The position numbers were made by a program, and so were the translations under genes. Positions 57,678 to 64,000 of a stretch of 64,000 nt of DNA are shown here, piece after piece. Source of the stretch: Leptospira sp. WS92.C1. GTDB lineage: Bacteria; Spirochaetota; Leptospiria; Leptospirales; Leptospiraceae. Numbering within the stretch: position 1 is the stretch's first letter; each line of letters opens with the position of its first letter. The stretch lies in assembly GCF_040833975.1 (NCBI RefSeq), contig NZ_CP162131.1:45001-109000 (forward strand), given 5' to 3'. The notes below the pieces were generated by a model. That model was not told the DNA's origin. It searched no databases and was given only the letters and a program-made list of their open reading frames with translations.

Positions 57678-58048
57678 AACGATTCCTTACACTCTTCCTA
57701 ATTTTTTCTTTTATCTCCTGTTCTTCCTACCAATCGAAAGTAGAGAAGAACAAAACCGATTTAGACCGAGTAGGGCAAGTCGTTTCGGATTCCGATGATA
57801 TTTCAAACGAAGACAAAAAGTTCGTTAAAGATACTCTGAACGAAACAAAGAAACTTTTAGACAAAGGAGTTTCCGAGTCCGCTCTTGCGGACAGGTGGCG
57901 AGATTATCTCTTTAACAAGTGGCTTTACATTTCACTCTTTGTCCTTGGAGTATTTGCGTTACTCGTCCTAAAATTTAAGTCTTTTTCTTGGACTTCGCTT
58001 ATTCCAAACCTTTTTAAAATCAAAAACGGAGGTTCAGAAAATGGCTGA
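57674..58048 (+). CDS. Unimolecular-spanin-like lipoprotein
   Basis: 124 residues. Signal peptide with lipobox FISC (Cys 16, MKRFLTLFLIFSFISCSS), a helical periplasmic stretch (NKTDLDRVGQVVSDSDDISNEDKKFVKDTLNETKKLL), and a C-terminal membrane helix (LYISLFVLGVFALLVLKF). Lipid anchor at one end and an inner-membrane helix at the other is the architecture of u-spanins, which fuse the two membranes in phage lysis. Between an M15 lysin gene and membrane proteins, this is a plausible lysis gene (inference). Confidence 0.65.
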   Translation: MKRFLTLFLIFSFISCSSYQSKVEKNKTDLDRVGQVVSDSDDISNEDKKFVKDTLNETKKLLDKGVSESALADRWRDYLFNKWLYISLFVLGVFALLVLKFKSFSWTSLIPNLFKIKNGGSENG

Positions 58049-58409
58049 TTTACCAACTGGCACCTTAGAAATATTTATCTTTCGACTGAATAACTGGAGC
58101 GTAGAAAAAGAAAAGATCTTTATAGAAAAATTGAAAGAATATGATCTCTACGATTTTTCTACTCCTTATTCAGTTCCAAATCACCCAGAAATAAAAGGTA
58201 TCTACTTTATTCCGGCGGAAATCGACGCCGTTACTCGGGTTAGAAAATTATCCTTAGAGAATACGAGTATCGAGGTGAAAACTTTCGGTTCTTATGATCC
58301 GAACAACATTCCTCTTTCTATATTCGGCATTTCTAAACAAGGAATTCCGATTTCTTATATCATCATCGGAATTGTTCTTCTGATCCTTTTGTTAGGAGTG
58401 TTAAAATAA
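58041..58409 (+). CDS. Single-helix membrane protein, C-terminal anchor (a)
   Basis: 122 residues, ending in ISYIIIGIVLLILLLGVLK. Soluble N-terminal ~95 residues with mixed alpha/beta character. Overlaps the previous gene by 8 bases and its stop overlaps the next start (TAATG). Unknown function. Confidence 0.6.
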   Translation: MADLPTGTLEIFIFRLNNWSVEKEKIFIEKLKEYDLYDFSTPYSVPNHPEIKGIYFIPAEIDAVTRVRKLSLENTSIEVKTFGSYDPNNIPLSIFGISKQGIPISYIIIGIVLLILLLGVLK

Positions 58410-58840
58410 TGGCTGATCGTTACTATGTTTATTATTCTTCCACTGGTTCCGGGGGAACCGTCGCCAAACCTTCCGGTTACTCCGGTTTTCTTCATAATCC
58501 GGACGCGAAAAGAATGTCTTTCTTGCCTTCTTCGGACAAAAGTAAAGGGCAAGAGCAAATCGGAAAGTTTATCCAAGATTTCCAAAGATTGAATACTACA
58601 AAATTCAAAATTACGAATGCAGTTTCTCAGCCCGTTTCTCAACCAAAACCGCCGGTAGTCACCGGGGGAAATGTGACGCCCGGAACAGGTGGAACCGAGG
58701 TTCCGAAACCTTCGCCTCCGACAACCACGACCGGAACTGTAACTCCTGAGAAAAAAGAAGACAATACGCTTTTGTATGTTGGGATTGCAATCGTTGCGGT
58801 TATTGTGATCGCGAAGTTTGGCAAAAAGAAAAGGCGATAA
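58409..58840 (+). CDS. Single-helix membrane protein, Pro/Thr-rich (b)
   Basis: 143 residues. The middle (residues ~75-112) is Pro/Thr/Gly-rich linker (PKPPVVTGGNVTPGTGG), then LLYVGIAIVAVIVIAKF and basic KKKRR. ATG in TAATGG overlap. Looks like a stalk-type protein anchored by its C terminus. Confidence 0.6.
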   Translation: MADRYYVYYSSTGSGGTVAKPSGYSGFLHNPDAKRMSFLPSSDKSKGQEQIGKFIQDFQRLNTTKFKITNAVSQPVSQPKPPVVTGGNVTPGTGGTEVPKPSPPTTTTGTVTPEKKEDNTLLYVGIAIVAVIVIAKFGKKKRR

Positions 58841-58843
58841 GTC

Positions 58844-59293
58844 TTGGCCTTCGATGGAATATACAAGCCTTCCGGTGACGTTAGGCACGTTATCGATTGG
58901 TCCGGTTATTCCGGAACGGTTAACATACCGGAAACTTTGCGTCTATTTTACGGATTCCTCGAAGAGCCGGAAAAAAGACGTATCTCTTATATCGTTCAAG
59001 CGGGAACCGTTTACCGAGAACAATTCTCCTTCAAAATCTATTCCAAAGATCCGCAGATTTCGGAATTCAATCGAATCTTTTCTAAAGCGAATACGCAAAT
59101 TCCGAATTTCTCGAATTCAGTTCAAACATACGATTACGATACAAAGGGAACAAACATTCCGATCATTCCCGAAAGACTCAAGCAGGAAGCCGAGGAATTA
59201 TTCAAAGACTTCAAAACAATTCTGATCGTTGGAGTCTCTGTCTTTATCGCCTGGGAAATCTTTGGAAAAGACATTCTCGGAAAGAGAAGGTAA
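58844..59293 (+). CDS. Single-helix membrane protein (c)
   Basis: 149 residues, TTG start at 58844 three bases after the previous stop. The body has DWSGYSGTVNIPETLRLFYGF and ends with FKTILIVGVSVFIAWEIFG and KRR. Another frame on the same strand overlapping it is a shadow. Unknown family. Confidence 0.55.
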   Translation: MAFDGIYKPSGDVRHVIDWSGYSGTVNIPETLRLFYGFLEEPEKRRISYIVQAGTVYREQFSFKIYSKDPQISEFNRIFSKANTQIPNFSNSVQTYDYDTKGTNIPIIPERLKQEAEELFKDFKTILIVGVSVFIAWEIFGKDILGKRR

Positions 59294-59298
59294 CGACG

Positions 59299-59733
59299 AT
59301 GGCAGTTGTCAATTCCCTTGAGAACGTTGATCCTCGTCTTGTTTCCTTTTTCCAGGATCTAAAAAAGAATCTTCCTTCGGTTTACGTTTTTGAATCTCGT
59401 CGTTCCGTCGCAAGGCAAGCGAAACTTTATGCGGCTTGCAAAGCAGGAACCGGTTCCTGTCCGGCGGCTCCTCCGGGTTCTTCCGCTCACCAATACGGAA
59501 GGGCTTTGGATATAAACGGATTCAGCGCGGAGAGGGACCGAAAAAAGATTGAAGCGGTACTAGTAAAGCATCCAGAAATTGAATGGGGGCTCACCTGGAA
59601 ATCCTCCGATCCGCCTCACTTTCAAATCAGAAATTGGAGTAAGGGCCTTTCTCTCAAAGAAAAAATAATCGAAGGGGGTTACTGGGTATGGCTTGTAATT
59701 GCAATTCTCATTCTTATGTATCTGAATCGCTAA
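59299..59733 (+). CDS. M15-family peptidase with C-terminal membrane anchor
   Basis: 144 residues. Zinc ligands His 64 and Asp 71 (SAHQYGRALDI) and His 107 (DPPHFQI); SRRSVARQAKLY and CKAGTGSCPA suit VanY/L-alanyl-D-glutamate endopeptidase types. C-terminal helix YWVWLVIAILILMYL anchors it. Second lysin-like enzyme, membrane-bound, possibly carried in the virion for entry or used in lysis. Overlaps the next gene. Confidence 0.85.
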   Translation: MAVVNSLENVDPRLVSFFQDLKKNLPSVYVFESRRSVARQAKLYAACKAGTGSCPAAPPGSSAHQYGRALDINGFSAERDRKKIEAVLVKHPEIEWGLTWKSSDPPHFQIRNWSKGLSLKEKIIEGGYWVWLVIAILILMYLNR

Positions 59734-59888
59734 ACGGCGAGCTCGGGTTCTGGCCTTTCGATTGGTTGGAAGAGAAAGCTACTGAGTTTTGTGTGAACAA
59801 AGCGTTTGAGCAGTTGGCTCCGGTTGTCCTGCTTATCATTTCGATTTTTATTATTTTGCTTCTCGGAGGACGGCTAAAGTGGGTTTAA
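59688..59888 (+). CDS. 66-residue membrane protein
   Basis: Starts inside the end of the M15 gene (MACNCNSHSYVSESL...). Trp/Phe-rich then a membrane helix LAPVVLLIISIFIILLLGG. Ends at the border of the module; no ribosome site beyond the overlap. Modest support. Confidence 0.5.
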   Translation: MACNCNSHSYVSESLNGELGFWPFDWLEEKATEFCVNKAFEQLAPVVLLIISIFIILLLGGRLKWV

Positions 59889-60181
59889 AGGTTTTTATAA
59901 GAACCTTGTCTGTGAGCAATCCTTTCTATTGTGATTTCTTTATTAGCTTCGTCGATGAAAAATAAAACTCGATAAGGCCAAACGACCATTCTATAGAAAT
60001 CGCTTAGAGGAGATTCCATCGGAGCTATTCCTGTGTTATTCAATCCGTTTTCTTTTAACTTATTGATTGCCTTTCGGATTTTTTCTTTGTCAGGATTCGG
60101 AAATCTTTTGATTTCCTTTTCGATAAAAATTTCGTTTGTTATTGAATATACGAACTTAGAAGACAGAAAACTATGCCTGAT
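59885..60181 (-). pseudogene. RelE/ParE-type toxin frame without a start codon
   Basis: The minus strand reads ...SPLSDFYRMVVWPYRVLFFIDEANKE and ITIERIAHRQGSYKNL up to a stop at 59885-59887, the C-terminal pattern of RelE/ParE toxins. The frame runs back to the TAA at 60182 that ends the gene above it, in the same reading frame, and has no ATG/GTG/TTG near its N terminus. Either start loss (toxin remnant), an unusual start codon, or read-through from the upstream gene. It overlaps the end of 59688-59888 on the other strand by 4 bases. Confidence 0.6.
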
Positions 60182-60673
60182 TTAAGCCGCGTTTAATCTT
60201 TTGAAAAGAGCTTCTCTCATTTCAGGAATGGAAAGTAAGTCGAGTGTCGCCTCGATGGATCTCATTTTTTCAACAATTTGCTTTAGAAGTTCATAATGTT
60301 TAAATTCAAAATGAGAACCATCACGAGATTCTAACTCATCGCGCATCTCGATTAAGGCTCTTTCATAGATTTCTAATATTTCTGAAAATCGATGATAATC
60401 TCTATCACATTGCTCAATGCTCATTTTATAAAGAATGCTTCCGTATCTTTCCAATGCGGTTAGAAGTTTGCCTTCTAATTTGTAGAAGTATCCTATAATA
60501 GATTTTGAAATCGGGAATACTCTATCAAGTAATCTTAAGGAAATTCGTATCGGAAAAAGAACGATCCGTAAGGTTCTTAGAGCCGGACTTGAAACCGTAT
60601 TTTTACGAGTTTCCATTTCCACTACAAAAGGAACCAATTTCAGAGCATTTGAATTTAAGATTGCAGTTGCCAT
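60182..60673 (-). CDS. Hypothetical helical protein upstream of toxin frame
   Basis: 163 residues from the ATG at 60673 (a longer frame reaches 60802). Mostly helical: LRIVLFPIRISLRLLDRVFP, FSEILEIYERALIEMRDELESR, LLKQIVEKMRSIEATLDLL. No family known. An 18-bp palindrome lies 15 bases upstream and may be its operator. Its stop is directly followed in frame by the RelE-like region. Confidence 0.55.
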   Translation of the reverse strand: MATAILNSNALKLVPFVVEMETRKNTVSSPALRTLRIVLFPIRISLRLLDRVFPISKSIIGYFYKLEGKLLTALERYGSILYKMSIEQCDRDYHRFSEILEIYERALIEMRDELESRDGSHFEFKHYELLKQIVEKMRSIEATLDLLSIPEMREALFKRLNAA

Positions 60674-60688
60674 TGACTTTACCGAACT

Positions 60689-60706
60689 GACTGGTTTAAA
60701 CCAGTC
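60689..60706. promoter_or_regulatory. Perfect 18-bp palindrome
   Basis: GACTGGTTTAAACCAGTC, fully symmetric, sitting just upstream of the start at 60673 on the minus strand. Typical size for a dimeric repressor site. Confidence 0.65.
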
Positions 60707-60923
60707 AAATCCTTGTACAGTATTTAGTCGGCAGTGTTTGCAAAAATGCAAGCAAAAATACGACATTTTTGTCTTATCCCTTAAACCTTTAAGCTTTCTC
60801 AAAATGGCCCATTCTGATCTAATTTAGGACCAAATAAACGAAACGGTCGTTCTCATTTGGGTTCAATAATCTGATTTAAAGAACCAGAAAATTTAAAATT
60901 CTAACTTTTATCATTTTTTATAT

Positions 60924-60952
60924 TTGACAAAATTGAAATTTCCAATTATTTT
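60924..60952 (+). promoter_or_regulatory. Promoter of the small RHH gene
   Basis: TTGACA (60924-60929), 17-base spacer, TATTTT (60947-60952). Precedes an extended ribosome site AAGGGGGTGAT and the gene at 60982. Confidence 0.65.
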
Positions 60953-60981
60953 AACTCATTCTTTGACAAAGGGGGTGATAC

Positions 60982-61167
60982 ATGGAAATGGCGACCGCAA
61001 AAAATCTTCACGCAGTAAACGTAGATAAAGCTTTAATGCAAAGACTTCTAAATGCTTTTGAAAAAGCGACTGGAGCTGAACCTTCAATCAAAAGTTTAGT
61101 TGAAAATGCTTTAAAAGAAAAGATAGAATATTACGAGAAACGGTCGCTGGTTGCAAAAAACCGGTGA
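60982..61167 (+). CDS. Ribbon-helix-helix small DNA-binding protein
   Basis: 61 residues. LHAVNVDKALMQRLLNAFEKA (strand then helix) and SIKSLVENALKEKIEYYEKR (second helix) give the RHH layout of CopG/antitoxin-like regulators. AAGGGGGTGAT before the ATG is an almost perfect ribosome site. Divergent from the toxin-like region, so it could be its antitoxin or a regulator of the element. Confidence 0.6.
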   Translation: MEMATAKNLHAVNVDKALMQRLLNAFEKATGAEPSIKSLVENALKEKIEYYEKRSLVAKNR

Positions 61168-61177
61168 TGAATATGAA

Positions 61178-61269
61178 AACTTCCGGTAATGTGTATTTTT
61201 GTTTTACGATCTAATGAGACAAAATCTGGCTCATAATTTTAAGAGACATAATTTACATTATCGGAAGTT
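61178..61269. repeat. Large inverted repeat at the right edge
   Basis: AACTTCCGGTAATGTGTA (61178-61195) is inverted at 61252-61269 with 16 of 18 matches. Inside are smaller stems and the right attachment-like repeat (61243-61268), with TAATGAGACA at 61212. In single-stranded form it would be a long hairpin. Confidence 0.6.
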
Positions 61270-61446
61270 GCCTGTTGCATCACATAAGAATCTACTCCAA
61301 ACACTGAACTTCATTATGTCTAGAAAGACGACTTCGTTCCCCTCGATTCGTTTTAACCCCACTCGAAAATTCTCCTGTGGACAACAAAACGGCTCTGAGA
61401 AAAAACGGATTGTTGTTTTAGGACATTCTTAACTTGGCATTTAATT

Positions 61447-62373
61447 TTATGCGGGCTGCACGAGATATCGAAGTCTCGGTAAATGAACGTGAACGATGCC
61501 GGTTTTTTCGGTCTCGTGGGAAAGGATGATCTGGGAAGAATCGATGCTCGCAAGTCGACCGAAAATTTTCTCGTGTTCGTAATTCTCCGGATGAACGGTT
61601 ATATTTTGACCCAGCATAAATCCGTCGATTGCCTCGGTTTGAGTTTCGAGAAATTTTGGCGAAGTCGCAAGTGCCCGGCTGAGGGCGTCTTCGGCGGAAA
61701 GCAAGGTCGAATTTCCATGACCGAATTCTTTCATTCTTGCAAACCAGTTGTGTAAGTTTTCATTTTTCGGAACCATGGGTTTGAATTTACGGATCGTGTT
61801 CAAAAACCAGAACGGATGATAGATCGCAAAATCACCCGCCGCCGGAGTCTCTCCTCCGAAATACAATTTTTCTCCGAGAACGCCTCCCAATTCGGGAAGA
61901 AGTTTGGAAAGGCTCAAATTCAAATACGGCACTTCCGATTCTATATCTTTCCGGCTTAGTTTCAGATTCGGTTGCATCGCTGCCCGATCGTCCACGAGTT
62001 CCTGAGGAAGTTTTTGCGCATACGATCCCATCACAAATCTCGCTACCTTAAGAAACACTTCCGTATCCACATACTGTCCTAAAACTTTTGCTGTGAACGA
62101 ATTTTGATGTTCTGTCGAAAGTTCCGGTTTGGGAAAGAGTCGGTCTAGGGTTTCCAGGATCAACGTAGAATCACAAAATAAATCCGATCCGATTTGCAGA
62201 ACCGGGGCTCTACGATATCCTCCGGTAAGAATGGTCAAATCCGGTTTCGGCAACGTCGCCGGTGTGATCACCGATAACCAATCGATCTGTTTAAAACCTA
62301 AAAAGAGTCTGACTTTTTCCGAATACGGAGACGCCGGATAGTGATGAAGAATGATTTCGGATTGAGTTGTCAT
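61447..62373 (-). CDS. Glutathione-S-transferase-like protein
   Basis: 308 residues. N-terminal thioredoxin-like GST domain LHHYPASPYSEKVRLFLGF and the cis-Pro RRAPVLQIGSDLFCDSTLILETLDRLFP; C-terminal helical domain with AAGDFAIYHPFWFLN. The last ~75 residues are an extension with beta content (IVHVHLPRLRYLVQP). Substrate unknown. Confidence 0.85.
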   Translation of the reverse strand: MTTQSEIILHHYPASPYSEKVRLFLGFKQIDWLSVITPATLPKPDLTILTGGYRRAPVLQIGSDLFCDSTLILETLDRLFPKPELSTEHQNSFTAKVLGQYVDTEVFLKVARFVMGSYAQKLPQELVDDRAAMQPNLKLSRKDIESEVPYLNLSLSKLLPELGGVLGEKLYFGGETPAAGDFAIYHPFWFLNTIRKFKPMVPKNENLHNWFARMKEFGHGNSTLLSAEDALSRALATSPKFLETQTEAIDGFMLGQNITVHPENYEHEKIFGRLASIDSSQIILSHETEKTGIVHVHLPRLRYLVQPA

Positions 62374-62690
62374 TCTTTAAAAGATTCAATATCGGTTTCG
62401 AACGCACAAATCAAATTCTATTTAGAATGGAATTTAACGTAAGAAAAATAAAAACAATCTATAAAATAGGTTTTGTCCGTCGAAAACCTTATATCAGAAT
62501 CTTCTAAAACAACGCTCTCACGAAAAGGCGAATTGACTCGATTTTAAGGGTTGAAACCGGTTTCTAATTCCGGTATCATCAAGAAAGATTCGAAGTTTTG
62601 GAATTTCAGTTTTTGTTTGCAGGTTTTTAAGCCGATTGGTGTTTTAAGAATCCTGCTTGACCCTGGAAAAAAAAAATTTATACATTCCGC
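62374..62690. other. Intergenic region between divergent genes
   Basis: About 315 bases with no gene. It contains TTGACC (62657-62662) and TATACA (62679-62684) with a 16-base spacer directly before the 62691 gene; otherwise AT-rich and without clear structure. Confidence 0.5.
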
Positions 62691-64000
62691 ATGTTCCTCT
62701 TAGCGCAAGCACGCCCTATTTTAGTTTGGCCTGAATTTTCCTGGGTTCCGGTCATCAACGGAACTATTTTTGTGGTCCTTCTGGTGCTCGCCGGATACTA
62801 TTTAGAAAAGCGATTTCGAAATTCCATCGAACGTCGCGCCTTTTTGAGAGCAAGAATTCTGAAACGTCTGCCTCTCAATGATTTAAACGGAAGAGATGTG
62901 ATCCAGATTCATACGTTCTTGGATCACGCTTCCGTTTCCGTTCTGCAGAGGATTGCAGATTCCTCATCTTGGTTTCAAGAAGCCTTTTTGCCCGAGTTCG
63001 CTCACTATCTCGCACACCAGGGAGAGCTACCGGCTTGGAGAGACGTTCTCATTTTTAAACGATTGCAGCACCTGGTTCACGACTTGGGTCCTCATCCTAA
63101 GAAAATTCTTCCTGTGGTTTTTTTAACGGATGGAGAAGAAGCATTTCCGGGTTTTTTGTATTCGGGTATTCCTGGCGCTGATTTTGTTCAAAAATCTTTA
63201 CATGCAAAAGTATTCACAAAAAAACTCTATCATTCCTTTCCGGTATCACCCGGCGAAAAAATTCATGTGTTGTTTTCCGGAGAGGAAAAAGATTGGGTTC
63301 GTTTTGAAGCTACTGTTCTCAGTATCAAAACAAACGATATAGGAATTCAAGTTCATTCTGTTCCTGAAAAAGATCCGGAAAAAACAAGGATCTGGGGCGG
63401 CATTCAAATGGTGGGCGCCGGCGGAGAACAAGAAGACACCCCGCTTCCGGATGAATTTAAGGGAAGTCTTTCTCAGATTTTAAAATACGGGGGAATGGAT
63501 TCTTCTACGAACGGTGATATCCAAAGAAGAGTTCATGCTTTTAAGGAACATCCCGGTCTGGTTCGAAAGGAACACAAACCGGAGGAGATTCAAACCTTTA
63601 TCCAACTCTATGCCGCCTGTTATGCGAGATATCGATCCGACGTTTCTCCGATTCCAAAACCGGTGCTTCTTTTTTTGTATTTTTTCTTTTTGGATGAAAC
63701 GTTACTCTCTCCTTCCAGAATCGTGCAGTTGTATTCCACTCTGGAAAAATTAAGAAGTCGCGTTCAGGATTCCCATCCTTCTCATCATACCTTGGCCGTT
63801 TATCTGCTTCCGGAATGGCTGGGTCTGATTCTTGCCGGTAAAAAAACTCCTTCTAAAAATCATCTCGCTCAGTCTTACGAACAGGTAAAGGCTTCGATTG
63901 TAAGAAGAACCGGAACCGACGAATTTGAAACTCAAAGTGGAATCGCCGATCTTTTGCATCTTTTGGATTGGGAACTGAGCAATCTACTGTTTAACGGGCT
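62691..64000 (+). CDS. Membrane-anchored hypothetical protein (truncated by window end)
   Basis: Open without a stop from the ATG at 62691 to the end of the window (over 436 codons). N terminus has a membrane segment (VINGTIFVVLLVLAGYYL), then a long soluble region with a helical EKRFRNSIERRAFLRAR, LIFKRLQHLVHDLGPHPK, and a PilZ-like HVLFSGEEKDWVRFEATVLSIKTNDIGIQV block. Family not recognised; the PilZ-like resemblance is weak. No ribosome site; the promoter suggests that the ATG may be at or near the transcript start. Confidence 0.6.
   Translation, partial: MFLLAQARPILVWPEFSWVPVINGTIFVVLLVLAGYYLEKRFRNSIERRAFLRARILKRLPLNDLNGRDVIQIHTFLDHASVSVLQRIADSSSWFQEAFLPEFAHYLAHQGELPAWRDVLIFKRLQHLVHDLGPHPKKILPVVFLTDGEEAFPGFLYSGIPGADFVQKSLHAKVFTKKLYHSFPVSPGEKIHVLFSGEEKDWVRFEATVLSIKTNDIGIQVHSVPEKDPEKTRIWGGIQMVGAGGEQEDTPLPDEFKGSLSQILKYGGMDSSTNGDIQRRVHAFKEHPGLVRKEHKPEEIQTFIQLYAACYARYRSDVSPIPKPVLLFLYFFFLDETLLSPSRIVQLYSTLEKLRSRVQDSHPSHHTLAVYLLPEWLGLILAGKKTPSKNHLAQSYEQVKASIVRRTGTDEFETQSGIADLLHLLDWELSNLLFNG

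Overview
The window looks like chromosomal DNA of a Leptospira (spirochaete), probably of the pathogenic side of the genus. The reasons are moderate GC, frequent TTG/GTG starts, many lipoproteins and outer-membrane beta-barrels, a DUF1564 protein (a family I know mainly from Leptospira), and intergenic space full of short dispersed repeats. The genus call is an inference from gene content; no rRNA or tRNA is present to confirm it.

Layout. 0-2.4 kb: end of speD, speE (polyamines) and pyrF. 2.4-4.6 kb: two related outer-membrane proteins, one carrying seven 15-residue repeats. 4.8-11.3 kb: a plus-strand run of a YqaA-like membrane protein, FAD amine-oxidase-like protein, DUF1365, cyclopropane fatty acid synthase, DUF2062, DUF1295 and a second CFA-like methyltransferase, which reads as a membrane-lipid modification cluster. 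11.5-15.9 kb (minus): nucleotidyltransferase-fold protein, lipoproteins, a lysine 2,3-aminomutase-family radical SAM protein and a PstS-like lipoprotein. 16.3-19 kb: efp, mtnD, mtnB and an SDR; the mtn genes recycle the methylthioadenosine that SpeE releases. 19-24 kb: large hybrid sensor kinase, PadR regulator and CrtI-like oxidoreductase. 24-33.4 kb: repeats, a frameshifted aldehyde dehydrogenase, a thioesterase, a Yip1-like protein, a GltB-like FMN protein, a phosphoesterase, a CoA-transferase and an MFS transporter. 33.4-33.7 kb: an isolated, structured transcript with a 16-codon Cys-rich peptide. 33.8-43.8 kb: patatin, GH5 glycosidase, lipoproteins, DUF1564, DUF547, an ECF sigma/FecR/HAMP/FecR cluster and a haloalkane dehalogenase.

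44.2-61.3 kb is a phage-like mobile element and the most interesting part. It starts with about 15 tiny, tightly overlapping genes ending in a DUF736/SSB-like protein, then three hairpins, a rolling-circle-type Rep (Rep_trans/RstA family), 11-bp iterons on both sides of a transglutaminase-like gene, and a recent IS481-family insertion with intact ends and a 7-bp target duplication. A structural/lysis module follows: a large protein with a C-terminal anchor, a basic peptide, three beta-rich capsid candidates, a tail-collar-type spike, two M15 peptidases, a lipoprotein with a C-terminal membrane segment (unimolecular-spanin layout) and a series of one-membrane-segment proteins. I see no terminase, portal, tail tape measure, Zot-like ATPase, packaging ATPase or integrase. 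The best-fitting hypothesis is a tailless, membrane-containing, probably ssDNA-replicating provirus, architecturally nearest to FLiP-like phages (Finnlakeviridae). This is inference and needs structure prediction.

61.4-64 kb returns to chromosomal genes: a GST-like protein and a membrane-anchored hypothetical protein cut by the window end.
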